A stretch of 64,000 bases of DNA from Aspidiotus rigidus (taxonomy: Eukaryota > Arthropoda > Insecta > Hemiptera > Diaspididae): contig JAVHKY010000029.1 in assembly GCA_035079385.1 (NCBI GenBank), positions 4,402,001 to 4,466,000 of the forward strand, written 5' to 3'. Below the pieces are notes generated by a model that searched no databases, was not told the DNA's origin, and saw only the letters and a program-made list of their open reading frames with translations. The position numbers were made by a program, and so were the translations under genes. Shown in pieces: positions 36,601 to 48,149 of the stretch. Position 1 is the first letter of the stretch. Every line of letters begins with the position of its first letter.

Positions 36601-37030
36601 ATTAAATATATTAATTATTTAATTATTTATTTATTTAATATTATTTAATTATAATAATTATTTATTTTAAATTAATTCTTTATTATTATTACGCGGGGTG
36701 TACTCGCGAATTTCTGAATCACCCAAGGGGTAGAGATTTTCTAATTATTAATTATATTAATTATTTAATCATATATTTATTTAATTATTTAATTATTTAA
36801 TTATTAATTAATTATTTATTATTATTACGCGGGGGTACTCGCGAATTTCTGAATCACCCAAGGGGTAGAGACTTTCTAATTATGAATTATATTAATTATT
36901 TAATTATTTATTTATTTAATTATTTATTTATTGATTTATTTATTTATTTATTATTAATTATTATTATTACGCGGGGTGTACTCGCGAATTTCTGAATCAC
37001 CCACGGGGTAGAGATTTCTCTCGACGGGGG
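36601..37030 (+). repeat. Tandem array with ACGCGGGG...ACTCGCGAATTTC unit
   Basis: Three units begin ACGCGGGG at 36691, 36837 and 36969. Each is followed by TACTCGCGAATTTCTGAATC and CCAAGGGGTAGAGA-type sequence, and then by AATTATTTAATT microsatellite. A fourth, altered unit at 37027 has a run of G. The period is about 130-145 bp. Confidence 0.8.
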
Positions 37031-37079
37031 GGGGGGGTGTACTCGCGAGTTTCAAAATCGGGGTCCGGCGAGAGAAAAG

Positions 37080-38154
37080 ACATGGAACATGTCAAAACAT
37101 GCACGCGTTCATTAACAGAGTTAAACGAGGAGTGGCGGGAAAACAGTTTTTTGGGGCACGTGGGGTCTGAAAATAATGTGGATTGTGACGTTACAGGCCT
37201 CGCTTCCAAGCTATATATTATAGGAGGGGGACTTAGAAAGACGTCACAGACCCGGACTTTGAAACTCTATATGTAATAGGAAGAAAACAAAAAAACTGAC
37301 ATCGGATTGTGACGTCACAAGGCTGACCTATGACGTCATCAAGCTGTGACGTCATGGGCCTCGTCTCCAAGCTTGGTTTTTCTGACGAAACCATCACCAC
37401 CACCATCACCATTCCCCTCCTCCGCCCGATAAAAGAGATTGCCTGTTGAAACAGTAATTTCAGCTCATTTGACTTTTCGCTTTACGGGGGAACCTGTTTT
37501 CTAGGGGGTTTATCGGACAAAACGTCCGCCATCCGACCGGGGAAGTTCGGAGCTCGAAAATGTTCTAAGCGCCATTTTAAGTCCTTCTCCTGTCATATAT
37601 AGCTTGTGGACGGCGTCTGTGATATCACTGTTTGAAAACGTAATAGGTCAGTCTTGTGACGTCACAATCTGACGACGTCATAGATAAGTTTTTTAGAGTT
37701 TTTCCTATTGTATATAGTTAAAAAGTCCGGGACTGTGACGTCACAATTTGATGAGTTCATAGGTCAGCCTTGTGACGTCACGATCTGATGACGTCATAGA
37801 TAAGTTTTTTCAACTTCCTCTCCTATTATGTACAACTTCAAAGTCCAGGGCTGTGACGTCACAATGTGATGACGTTATAGATTGGTTTTTTTCAAGTTCC
37901 TCTCCTATTATATGTAGCTCCAAAGTCCAGAGTCTGACGTCACAATTTGATGACTTCATAGGTCAGCCTTGTAACGTCACAATCTACAATTTTCAGATCC
38001 CGCGTGCCCCATAAAAAAGGTCCCCTACCACCCCTCGTTCAACTCCGTTAAAGAACCCTTGAGGTTTTTTTTTCTTGCTCAGTGACTCGCTTACTCTCAA
38101 AAAAGATCAATAAATGTCAAGTATTTTCAGAATTTCCTTTCAGTAGACACCCTG
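37080..38154. mobile_element. TGACGTCA foldback element, copy 2
   Basis: The right end, on the minus strand, is CAGGGTGTCTACTGAAAGG, as in copy 1. The left terminus is lost at the junction with the tandem array. Left-arm phrases (AACAGAGTTAAACGAGGAG, AGTTTTTTGGGGCACG) pair with the right arm (CGTGCCCCATAAAAAAGG, CCCTCGTTCAACTCCG). I count nine perfect TGACGTCA sites, the densest in the window. They are spaced by AATCTGATGACG or AATTTGATGA words, with GTATAGTT/GTAGCTCC between the ~90-bp units. Confidence 0.75.
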
Positions 38155-40800
38155 AATTTTGAATTTAATTCCGAATTTTAAACCCAAATTCGTCCCATAA
38201 AACAAATTCCTTGAATTCATCGAGTCGCTTCCCTTCACTTACGCTCAGAAGATGGTTAATTAACCGAAAGCGCCGCGGCTGCTTGTTTTGTGTGGTATCT
38301 TTTGTAAAACGCTACTCTCTTGAGTACAACCCTTTTTAATAATTTGTGAAGGAAGTTGTCTCCCTTCCTACCCCCCCCCCCCCACCTCTTCGTTTGCACC
38401 GATTCCAACTTGTTTATTGTTTTTTTTTTTTTTTCAACATTCATTTAAATCGATTCAGCGATTTAAAATTAATGCAAAGAACGTGCGTAGTATTTTTTGT
38501 GTATAAATATTAGATCATCAATTTGAAATTTCCGTCTTTCTACCCGCGCGTAATATTTATAACTATAAAATTCTGATACTTCGTTTTCGAGGCATATATA
38601 TTCTAATTTCATTCGGTATTTACTCAACGGTTTCAAAAATTGTATAAATTTTTGCTATCGAATTATCGTGTATACATTTATTGACATTATTTTAGAAACA
38701 CCTGCGACTGTTTTCATGAGACAGACTAATAGTGAACGATGCGCGACATTGTGTTGTTGCCCCTACAGGATGTATACGTAAAATAGCAAATATTGTCGAA
38801 TGTTTTACCATATGAATGCGTGTACGTATAAAGAAAGGAAATAACTAAAACATATTCACGTAGAAATATACGATGTAAGAATAAGAAGACAGGCTATAAG
38901 CGTTCCGGTCTAATACAGTATTACTGTAAGCATCTTGGAAAAATATACACTTTTTTTGTTATTATCATTATTATTATATTTTTTCAATGTCACTATCTCT
39001 ATGTCGGCTCACGTATAATAATTTATTTCGCGTACGAGAATATCTGTCGTATTTATGAAATCGGATGTGGAAGATATTTGCGGAGATACAAGGCGAAAGG
39101 TTTGGTTAGCACTCTGGTGTTGTAGGGGAGGGGAATCACTATTTCGCAAACGTTGCAAATCGATGGTTCCGCGAAAAATTAATTTCGGTATACTACGCCA
39201 TGTAGGCCTATCGATTATGGTTGAGATCACTTTCTCATTTCACATTACTGATGAATAATAGAAGATGAGAAATCGACTTACGCTATGCTTTGAAGTTATA
39301 TCATCTCTACAAATCATTTTCGTTTGATGGAAATATTTTCTTAGTGCGTATACTTGCTTGTGCCAAAAATAATAAACGTACTCTTCCTGAAAGTGCGCAA
39401 AAGAAGAAACGTTGATCTTGGCGTGCTCTTATGTCGCGAGAACACCTCAATTATCGCGTTAGTTTAAAAAGTGGTTGAAATGACCGTGACGCTACCTATT
39501 TGTTAAACCTCAAAATTGAACGACCAAGAATTCTTCAAAAAATGGGGAAGAGAAGGTTGAGTTTTTCACCCCGAAAATCATGTTTCATTTTCACAATTTT
39601 TTCTCTTCGTTAGTCGTATGATAATTCCATGTCAGCTGGTTGCGCATCTCTGGGAGGGACCTAAGTGTACGGTGTCTTGAGAAAACACCGAGAGTAGAAG
39701 AGGAGGAAGAAGAAGGGTCCAGAAAAAAATATACGTATTTTTCAAATAATACGAAGCTGACCGTAGAGCATCCATTTTCAGTAGTACATTTACATATCGA
39801 CAGCATAATGTGTACAGTACAGCAAGTGTATACAGTGTAAAGTGGCGAAGAGAGAGGGCTGCTACAAAACTTACGCCGTTGACGATGATCAAACATATTT
39901 TGCATTATTCAAAAAGTTGTTCCTGTATATATATACTCAACTTTATGTTTGGCGAGTTTATTGAAACTCCCTTTTTATTTCTTTTTTTTTTATGTACTCG
40001 TATTATTCGCGATGATAAAATATTCAGTAGCCATTTATCTGTTGCTCTTTAACGTGGCGCATGTATGTATGTATGGTATTTTGCGCCCAAATATTGCTAA
40101 TAAATCAGATACGGCGAGCGTAACAATTCAGTTCATTCCTCCCACCCATTTTCTGCATTTTGAAAATTCAAATTCGGTTAATCTGTGATACGTATATTTC
40201 AACGCGCACGCGGAAGGATAGACGTCAAAATTCCATCGAGCTTTCTATCGCATACTGTTTTTCTTTTCCTCTCTGTCTCTCTTTCTTTCCTTCTCGTTCT
40301 TTTGTTTTTTATTTTGCTCGCCGCATCGCGTGTTCTCATGCGTTAAAAATAAATATGACAGTAAAAAATGATACCATAAGTTATATGTACTTTTTTTGTA
40401 TATTGACTGATTTGATTTTGGGGATAGAGAAAATATGACGGATGATGCGATATCCCGATTAGGAGATTCGGGAAATACTGGAAATGAACGTTGAATTCTG
40501 TACGCAATTGCGGACTCGGAACCGTGCCCTAGTTGAATTTTTCATCTGTCTTGATATTTTTTACGCTAGGCAAAAGTTCTGCTATTCGAATACACTTCCA
40601 TTCTGTAGAATCAGCTGATTGACATCGTGTCATCGGGTCTTTATTACAAAAATGGCAACTGGGATTTCATTTCTCTATCACTGGACACATTTGTTTACTA
40701 CAGTATCATGTTAATGAGAGGAAACAATATGAATAATTGGGATTATTTGTCATTAATTTTATTCTCTTGGCACTCACAGTCCAAGGCATACGTTTCAATC
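38155..40800. other. Unique DNA, no gene seen
   Basis: A C14 run lies near 38370 and a T-run at 38420. Frames up to 104 residues (39591-39905 minus) show no domain. Nothing repeated elsewhere was noticed. Likely intron or intergenic. Confidence 0.6.
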
Positions 40801-40809
40801 TAAATGGCT

Positions 40810-41510
40810 TTATCTGAGTACTCATATCAGGTACACTCAGAAACTTTCATTAATTGAAAAATGGGTTCAAGGGGAGTTGGTTTTCTCTGTGTCACAGATT
40901 TCCTCGGGCTAGGATCATATTCTAGAATACTTTCCAATGTCATCGTTCGATGGACTGGTATTGACAGCGGTCTTCTCTCACCTAGGAATAAATCTATTAA
41001 CGCCTCTTGGCGTTTCATCCTTGCGTTCAAGTTTTCTTTTGAGCTTGTTCGAGCTCTTTTAGCCATTGTCTGTGACAGAATCTCCTTGAGTCTGCTTTCC
41101 TCGTCAAAGATCAACACTTTTTGAGAACTTCTGATTTTCCTCGTCTCATTTCTGGCCGGTCCTTTGTGGCACTCTTCCTACATCGGACGCTAGTTCATCT
41201 TTATCTGTGCACATTTTAGTAGAATCACCTGTGTGGCAGTGGGCCTCATACTTTTCATACCCACCTTCAGGTGCTTCAGTTTTACTTGACCTTCTGGTTA
41301 ATTCTCTGTAGGCTCCCATTAATCTATTTCTTTTGAGTCGCACCCTCCAGGCTTTCCCCAGGTTTGTGCTTCACTTTGGACGGACTGTGGGCTCTTAGCC
41401 TTCTAAGAGATTTCTAGGCGATTATCTCAAAATCCGTAATCAATTCTGGGTGTTTTACACCTAAACCCGCAAAATTCTCTTGTATTGAGTTTTAGCGGCC
41501 GACCCTTAGG
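40810..41510 (-). pseudogene. Coding-like relic of unknown family, copy 1
   Basis: Two minus-strand frames join across a frameshift near 41130. The first (41343-41146) reads LKRNRLMGAYRELTRRSS, KTEAPEGGYEKYEAHC, then DELASDVGRVPQRT. The second (41117-40827) reads LIFDEESRLKEILSQTMA, KRARTSSKENL, and ends in LFLGERRPLS. It is basic, with no cysteine or membrane pattern. Diverged copies lie next to it (41640-42200) and at 43300-43860, and substitutions keep parts of the protein reading similar. I cannot assign it to a transposon class or a host family. Confidence 0.5.
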
Positions 41511-41639
41511 GTTCCGAATCGTCGTTAGTCCTTTCTTCACTTTTGGAGAATTCTCTGCTGTCAGATCACATCTCTAAGCAAAGGCTGCCCGGCTACCCGC
41601 CATTTCCTCTGCTTGGTTTACTACTTGGTCATGAATGTC

Positions 41640-42200
41640 AAGCTTTTACTTCTCGGATATCAAATACTCCTTTGTGAGTTCAACGACTGGTACTGACAAC
41701 GCTCTTCTCTCAGCTAGGAATAAATCTAACCACTCCTCTTGGCGCTTAGTCCTTGTGTTCAAGTTTTCGAGCTCTTTTAGCCATTGTCTGTAACACGATC
41801 ACCTAGAGTCTGCTTTCCTTATCAATGACCAGCTTTTTTTGGAAACTTCTAATTTTCCTTGTCTCATTGGTGTTGCTGAGAAGTGTGGCTAGTCCGTTTT
41901 GGTAATCTTCCTACATTGTACTCTAATTCATCATTATCTCTGCTTATTGTGGCCTTGGGCTTCATATCCACCTCCAAGTGCTTCAGTTTTCCTTGACCTT
42001 CTGGTTAATTCTCTATAGGCTACGATTAATCTCTTTGATTTGAACCGCAAACTCCAGGCTTTCCCCAAGTTTGTGCTTTATGTTGGACCGACTGTAGGCT
42101 CAGCCTTCCAAGAGACCTCTAGACGATTGTTGTAGAATCCCAAATCAATCCTGGGTGTTCTACACCTCTACTCAGAGTGTTCTAACGTCTTGAGTTTCAG
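41640..42200 (-). pseudogene. Coding-like relic of unknown family, copy 2
   Basis: It is collinear with copy 1. On the minus strand it gives AYRELTRRSRKTEALGGGYE, then GRLPKRTSHTSQQ, NETRKIRSFQKKLVIDKESR, a stop, and MAKRAR. It has more stops than copy 1. The ends carry the same flanking words: GAGTTT(C/T)AGCGGCCGA on one side and GGTCATGAATGTCAAGCTT on the other. With copy 1 it forms a head-to-tail pair with a period of about 700 bp. Confidence 0.5.
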
Positions 42201-42204
42201 CGGC

Positions 42205-43294
42205 CGAGTAAGTCAAGTAAATCAAGTATAAGTCAAGTATTTGATAAAAGGGTCAAGTAAACGAGTAAAAGTCAAGTATCTTCATTAAAAGCCAAGTAAA
42301 AATGACAAAAATTCTTAAAAAAAGCAAAAAAAAAAAAAAAATGCACGGGTTTTTTAACGGAGTTGAACGAGGGGTGAGGCAGGGAACCTGTTTTTGAGGG
42401 CACGTGCGATCTGAAAAATGTAGATTGTGACGTTACAGGCCTCGCCCCCAACCTATATATGATAGGAGGGAGGGGGACTGGAAAATTGCCGAGCTCGGAG
42501 CTTTGCCGGATGGCGGATGTTTTTTCTGACGACACCACCACCATTCCCCTCCTCCGCCCGATAAAAGAGGTTGCCTGTTGAAACAATATTTTTAGCCAAT
42601 TTGACTTTTTTTTGAACGGGAAACCTGTTTTATAGGGTGTTTTTCGGAAAAAACGTCCGCCGTCCAGCCGGCCGGCGAAGTTCGGAGCTCGAAAATGTTC
42701 TAAGCGCCCCTGTAAGTCCCTCTCCTATCATATATAGCTTGTGGGCGGCGCCTGTGACGTCAATATTTGAAACGTCATACGTCAGCCTTGTGACGTCACA
42801 ATCTGATGACGTCATAGATCAGTTTTTTAAAGTTCCCTTCCTATTATTCGAGCATATAGTTACAAAGTCCGGGACTGTGACTTCACAATTTGATGACTTC
42901 ATAGGTCAGCCTTGTGACGTCACAATCTGATGATGTCATAGATAAGTTTTTCAACTTCCTCTCCTATTATGTACAGCTCCAAAGTCCAGGGCTGTGGCGT
43001 CAGAATCTGATGACGTTATAGATTAATTTTTTTCAAGTTCCTCTCCTATTATATGTAGCTCTAAAGTCCGGGGCTCCTACGTCACAATTTGATGACTTCA
43101 TAGGTCAGCCTTGTAACGTCACAATCCACCTTTTTCAGATCCCGCGTGCCCCATAAAACAGGTCCCTTGTCACCCCTTCTTTAACTCCGTTAAAGAACCC
43201 TTGAGGTTTTTTTTTCTTGCTCGTTGACTCGCTTACTTTTTGAAAAGGTCAATGAATGTCAAGTATTTTCAGAATTTCCTTTCAGTAGACACCG
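42205..43294. mobile_element. TGACGTCA foldback element, copy 3
   Basis: The left part begins GTAAGTCAAGTAAATCAAG directly after the copy-2 relic. The right end ends in AGTAGACACCGTG, a mutated form of the family terminus. The arms pair as in the other copies: GAGCTCGGAGCTTTGCCGG on the left, and CCGGCGAAGTTCGGAGCTCG mirrored around a centre near 42600. It carries four perfect TGACGTCA sites plus near-matches. It separates relic copies 2 and 3, so it probably inserted into an older tandem array. Confidence 0.75.
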
Positions 43295-43299
43295 TGACT

Positions 43300-43860
43300 T
43301 GGTGTGCTATCGGTCATGAATGTCAAGCTTGTACTTCTCGGATATTAAATATACTTCTTTATCAGATGAATTCAGCAATGACTTCTGGTAGCTCTGATCT
43401 TCTGTCTTGTGAACATGACCTAATATTTGAATCAGCGGAAGCAAATTACTAATCCTTTCTCTGAAATGTTGGTAACATAATACTTTGTGGATATCTGACG
43501 TGCCGCGCAGTTAACAACGCCGAGGAAGGTTAGCTAACCACCACCACCTTTCTCCTCCTTGTGCGTCGATTCACTTGCGATGTCCCAGTGAACAAAAGAT
43601 ATTGCCGGTATTGACGCTTGGCTAACCTGATGAAAACTTGACTCGAGAGTGTTGGTAAGGCCACACACTTGCAAATCTAAGTATTTGCGAAAACTTCTTC
43701 TGGGAAGATGAGACGACGCGGGTTGTTCCGAGTTTCTCCGATAGGATCTTATTGAGTCTGCTTTCCGTGTGGAAAACTTCGGTTTGCTTAGGCTCATTTG
43801 TGTACTGAGATGTCCGGACGGTCCTTCCTGGTATTCTTACATTCATTTGGAACAAGTTTT
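43300..43860 (-). pseudogene. Coding-like relic of unknown family, copy 3
   Basis: The minus-strand frame 43855-43622 reads NVRIPGRTVRTSQYTNEPKQ, then EVFHTESRLNKILSEKLG and SSSQKKF. It aligns with copy 1 (SDVGRVPQRT and EESRLKEILSQTMA) at the same spacing. The plus-strand word GGTCATGAATGTCAAGCTTG at 43311 is shared with 41627. The 43500-43680 portion also has dispersed relatives at 17760-17965 and 23985-24040. Confidence 0.5.
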
Positions 43861-45590
43861 AAAATCTTTTTTATGGAAAAAGACCCAATTCACTGACTTT
43901 TTCATTTCTGTTTTCCTTTGACTGTTGATTTTTTGTACCCGAGTTCTTCTCTCGTTGATCCGCTGTACCGCATTGATATCGCTCGAAAAAAGTCACTTTG
44001 AACTTGAATTATTTGTCTAATGCACTATCAGCCATCCGTGGGAGACACTGACCATTGTAATTTGTCATCAGGAGTTCTAACTTTGTGATACGAGTTTTAG
44101 AGAATAGTTTTTAAATTCTTTCAAAATTATAGTCTAAATTCTCGAAGCACGTGTCGGACATACTTCAGGCAAGCTAAAAACTCGAAGAGTGGGTTACATT
44201 GTATGAAGACAAAGTCAATGTCGTGCGAACTAACGAGGATCACAGAATGGTCGTGTGCAAGAAAGACGAGAGAATGAGGATAGAAAAATGATTAAAAAAA
44301 TATACACAGTATATTATGCACATGTATATCCAACCACGTTTTAAGCAGATTGACGGTCTACGAAGAACTGGCACAATATTCGCGGACAGATGCCAAGTGC
44401 AGGACACAGAAATAATCGAAACGGATTTATGAAAAGTGGGAGTCGAGAGTACATTTACCTACGTTTAGCCGCATAATGGTCGCAGCTAATACTCGTACAT
44501 CAAACGTCGCTATTCGTTGTACGTCACAAATTATATAAGTTAGAAACGACTGCCTTAATTAATAACAACTTCACTCAATACCGCAAGTGTACATACATAC
44601 ACCGAGTGCACTTGTGTGAAATAACCGTAAGATGCGCTTTTTCTACCGCGAAGTAGAACGCATTGAACGACAAAAGAAGAAGAGGAAGAAAGTTGAAAAA
44701 AAAAACCTTGCACAAACAAACTGCTATTTTACGTTCCTTTTCCCGTTTGACTTTTTCCTCGCGTTCGTATGGCTGTTGTCATCTGTGTCACCGCGTAAGT
44801 CTTGCGTGTACACGAAATATCGCCCTCGGGGTCATTAATCATCAATGCGCTATATATTCGCGCCGCAATTCAGACAGCGCGCTGTTATACCGCTGAAATA
44901 ATAGGCCATTTTCTGTGTGTGTGCATTTACAAAATCAAACTCTTCGCACATCTTGTCGCTTGTTCATTAAGTTTTTACCTGTTGATCTTTAATTGCGTGA
45001 CAAATCCAATTGAATATATTCCATACCGATGTTTTTACTTTATAGTTTACGGTAATGTTTGTTTATTTTTTTTCAAGGTTCAACGCCCCAAATGCCTAAA
45101 GAATGAGTAATTACTTATGTATAATTCGAGCGTAACGTAAAAGTTGACCACGAAATTCCAATATTTTGAAACTTTAGTTTTTTTTTTTTAAACAGGAAAG
45201 CTCTGGATCTCTCTGGTTCTGCGCTTCATTCTTCTGTGTAATGAACGCGTGTATTCATTTCTACAGTTATTCGTAGACATGAGTAGAATACCAAAAACCT
45301 TGTGAGAAGTCAGTTTTGCTGCGGCATTCTTATGTGCGTCGATCAACTTTGTTGAGCCGTGACGTTTTTTTGTATTATTTTACGTTGCTGGTGAGCAGTT
45401 GCTGTCCTATTTTGATTTTCAGTCCTTCGCTTCTCGTTTTGTTTGTAGCCCACTCTCAAGATACTCGTGGTGATTAGTAACATGTACACATTTTGTTAGC
45501 TGATTAAATTGAAGCATCTTTGGTTCAAATAGTCAATCATTGGGACTCATATTGAGTATGATGATGTGTAAGTGGAGCGCTGGATTCTAG
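43861..45590. other. Unique DNA, no gene seen
   Basis: Frames up to 102 residues (44802-45110 plus) have no recognisable domain. An A-rich purine tract lies at 44670-44705. No repeat relationship to other parts was seen. Confidence 0.6.
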
Positions 45591-45630
45591 AAGTACCTCA
45601 AGTGTACTATTCTACTTCTTTACTTAGTTT

Positions 45631-45667
45631 ACAAGAGTACTTCGGGTGTTACTTCATCATCAGTCGT
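45631..45667 (-). ncRNA. Hammerhead ribozyme-like motif (copy C)
   Basis: Minus strand: CTGATGA intact at 45657-45663, then U, a weakened stem II around TAACA, CCC, GAA with one A lost, GTAC, TC and TTGT. The segments before the first box are CGA instead of ACAA, so stem I is also weakened. The conserved order across three diverged copies is the main support for the motif. Confidence 0.5.
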
Positions 45668-45799
45668 ATGCTACTGAAGAACACGGCATTGAACATTAGT
45701 TTTTATAGTAACAAGAATTCTTTGTTCCATGTTGCGATACATAAATTCACTAACGCATAAAGTTCCTGGAAATGATTAGTTTTTGTAGTACAAGACTGA

Positions 45800-46620
45800 T
45801 TTTATTGGTTACAAACGACACCGCGTTGTGATTAGCTCTCCAAGCGCGTTTCTATTGGTTACCTGGTTTGCTGTCATCTTATTGGTTGGTTCTGTTCTAA
45901 TCACCAAGCCGAATAATCTTTCGCTGTCAAACGTGATTACATTGTTCGTGAAGTTTGTTTGTCTCCCCTTTGTTTTTGCAATATCCTCTTCCCTATGTGC
46001 GATTCTCTTCCTGTATGACTTCAAATATTCCTTCTCCATTGTGCTGTTCTTTATTGTTACAGTGTTTGACAAACAGTGATCTCCCTTCTTCTTTGTCCCT
46101 CGATGTCTCGTGCTTCTTCTTCCCGATCTTCAACTTTCTCCCGGTCTCACCAATACCTTCTTACTGTTCACCATTGAGCTTGTACACTCCGCTCAAGCTT
46201 TCCTCGTCCTTTTCTTCCGTCTGGTCATTGCTGATTCTCTTCACCGTGAGTGGGTTATTATGGATGACCACATTCACATCATAGCCATTGACCGCCTGCA
46301 TCCTCTTGTTTATATACTTTCCTGGAGTACTTTCTCGTCGTGCCATCATGAGTACCCTTCTTGGCTTCCATTTCCCCAAATACTCAGTCGCCGTACCTCT
46401 ATGGTAGCCATTGGCTTCTGCAATCTGCTTTACTATCTGGATTTCTTTCCTCTTCTTTTCATTGTTCTTCAGGACAGAAATTGCTGGATAGCAGTTTAGT
46501 TCTGGATTGCGGCTAACTTGTGCCTGGGGTGGTGGTACGAATCATTTGAAATGATGGTCTTCGTGTAGATTTTGTATTCTATCCGGTTATTTACCAGCGT
46601 GACTGTTGGGTTCAAATACT
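45800..46620 (-). pseudogene. Penelope nuclease and linker remnants
   Basis: Minus frames give GKWKPRRVLMMARRESTPGK with INKRMQAVNGYDVNVVIHNN (linker, 46379-46210). The nuclease is next, and then the tail DIAKTKGRQTNFTNNVI with TFDSERLFGLVIRTE (46072-45850). The plus strand of the complete copy has matching segments at 18830-19480. Frameshifts and stops make it non-functional. Confidence 0.8.
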
Positions 46621-46944
46621 CGATCGTCTCATTCCTCTTTTCTTCTGTGAATTTGATACTTTTGTTCATTGCATTCGTTTTAAGAAGGAATTAGTCCTGA
46701 CCACACAATTAGGATATCATCTACATATCTGGCCCAGTGTTTAATTGAGTTTCGGAACTTACTGCCTTTTGATAAACATCTTGTTTTCCATATCATTCAT
46801 GAATATCTTCGCCTGTATCAATGTCAGCGGTGATCCCATCACTAGTCTCTCTTCCTGGCTGTAGAACTTGCCATTGCATTGGCAATAGTTCTAGCCCGCG
46901 ATCTTTTAAACTATTTTGGCGCAGTCCGTCAAGATTTCCCGATA

Positions 46945-48030
46945 GTGTAGGCCGGGCCTAACCAACCTACGGCCCGCGGGTCAGATCCGGTCCGCGAAAG
47001 TATTTCCAAACATGAAGAAATAAGAGGAGAAATAATGAAGAAACAATGATAAAATTTATACTTCGAAAGTGAAAAACTGATAGTACATAATGCAAATTGT
47101 AAAATGAACCGACCCACTGAGCCTAAATAGTAGATTGCGTCATATTATTCAATGTGACACCTGCCTTTGAATACTGTCTGCTATTTTGGTAATTTCTGGC
47201 GTAAGATTTGTAGTTTGGATGTGATGTGTGAAGGTGGTCATCCGTGAGACATGAACGTTCGGGTGTCTTTGTATTCTTGAGTCGAGAAAAAGTGTGTTCA
47301 CATAAAAATGTAGAACCAAACATGGCAAATGTACTCAAAGCCAGATTAATAATATTTGAGTCGTGCGTCGGGAGTAGTTTGTAGAATTCAAGTAAAGGTT
47401 TATTGTGGAAAGCTGTACTTGAAAACGAGTTTCCTTTCAGGTCAATTACTTCCAGCTTGTACACCTCCGGAATTTTATTCTCATCAACTGCAAAGGGATT
47501 CTCAACCAATCGGAATAATGTTTCTAGCCTTCTTAAACCAGCAAAACGCTCCTGAAAGTCTCTTTGTAAACGTACCAGTTGATTAACATAATTTTGAATA
47601 GGTGGTTCTTGGTTTGTGTTCTTAAAGTCGGGGCAAGTCTCAAAACGAGCAAAATTTCCTAAATTGATCCGTGTTGCAAAGAGCTTCATTTTTTTTTTTC
47701 GAATGCTGTTACATCGTTGAGAAGATTGAAGATGAATTTATTTTGTGTCTGCAGCCTATAATTTAGGTCATTGAAATGTTTGCAAATGTCGACCAGAAAA
47801 ATAAAATCCCACATCCACTTGTTACTCTGGAATTCCTTCACAGGTTTTTCTTTCTCGCTCAATTTCCACTCGTAGTTCATAAAAACGTTGCAAGACCTTG
47901 CCCCAACTTGACCAACGCACATTGCTAAAGTAAATTACATCGAGTGTTTTTAGATAAGGAATCCGCCCCGCACAACTTTGGACAAATTTCAATCTGGCCC
48001 GCAATGTGAAGAAGGTTGGTCAGGCAAATA
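46945..48030 (-). mobile_element. Internally deleted hAT transposon
   Basis: The ends are inverted relatives: GGGCCTAACCAACCTAC and GGCCCGCGGG on the left, and on the minus strand GCCTGACCAACCTTC followed by TTGCGGGCCAG on the right. These resemble the 'GGCCCGCGGGCC' subterminal sequence of many hAT elements. The right terminus runs within about 60 bp into the middle of the transposase, so the promoter, BED zinc finger and N-terminal catalytic part are deleted. Exact target duplications could not be fixed. Confidence 0.8.
47123..48004 (-). pseudogene. hAT transposase, C-terminal half (GTF2IRD2/ZBED5-like)
   Basis: Three frames in order make one protein. The first has LDVIYFSNVRWSSWGKVLQR (48004-47822). 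The second has VKEFQSNKWMWDFIFLVDI, then CKHFNDLNYRLQTQNKFI and DVTAFEKKK (47922-47686). The last (47689-47123, 188 residues) carries NPFAVDENKIPE, DLKGNS, and at residues 120-153 FAMFGSTFLCEHTFSRLKN with CLTDDHLH. The last block is the hAT C-terminal dimerisation domain. The order matches the transposase-derived GTF2IRD2/FAM200/ZBED5 group closely. The break near 47690 falls in an A/T run (a slippage frameshift). Confidence 0.88.
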
Positions 48031-48149
48031 AGAAAAAAATATATATATTTTGCTGGAGCAAACGTTTCTTTGCTGAAAATAGTTCAGGATGGGGTCCTGA
48101 ACAACTTACTAAAAATCCCGCGTTTTCCCCCTGGAGCTTCTCTTTTTAT

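Larger units (their letters stand above)
45600..46940 (-). mobile_element. 5'-truncated Penelope-like element
   Basis: It is a relative of the 18477 element in the same orientation. It keeps part of the pseudo-LTR (45600-45725) with a hammerhead-like motif, the nuclease region and the C-terminal half of the reverse transcriptase. GIY-YIG remnants appear as SGVYKLNGEQ, a stop, then EG-IGETGRKLKIGKK, where the YI of YIG is lost. The YVDD codons are intact at 46716-46727. Homology to the complete copy ends at about 46940, exactly where a hAT element begins, and does not visibly resume beyond it. Confidence 0.88.

Noticed and set aside
35440..37030. CRISPR-like array of spaced repeats
   Set aside because: Units are over 100 bp, spacers are microsatellite rather than unique, and the DNA is clearly eukaryotic.
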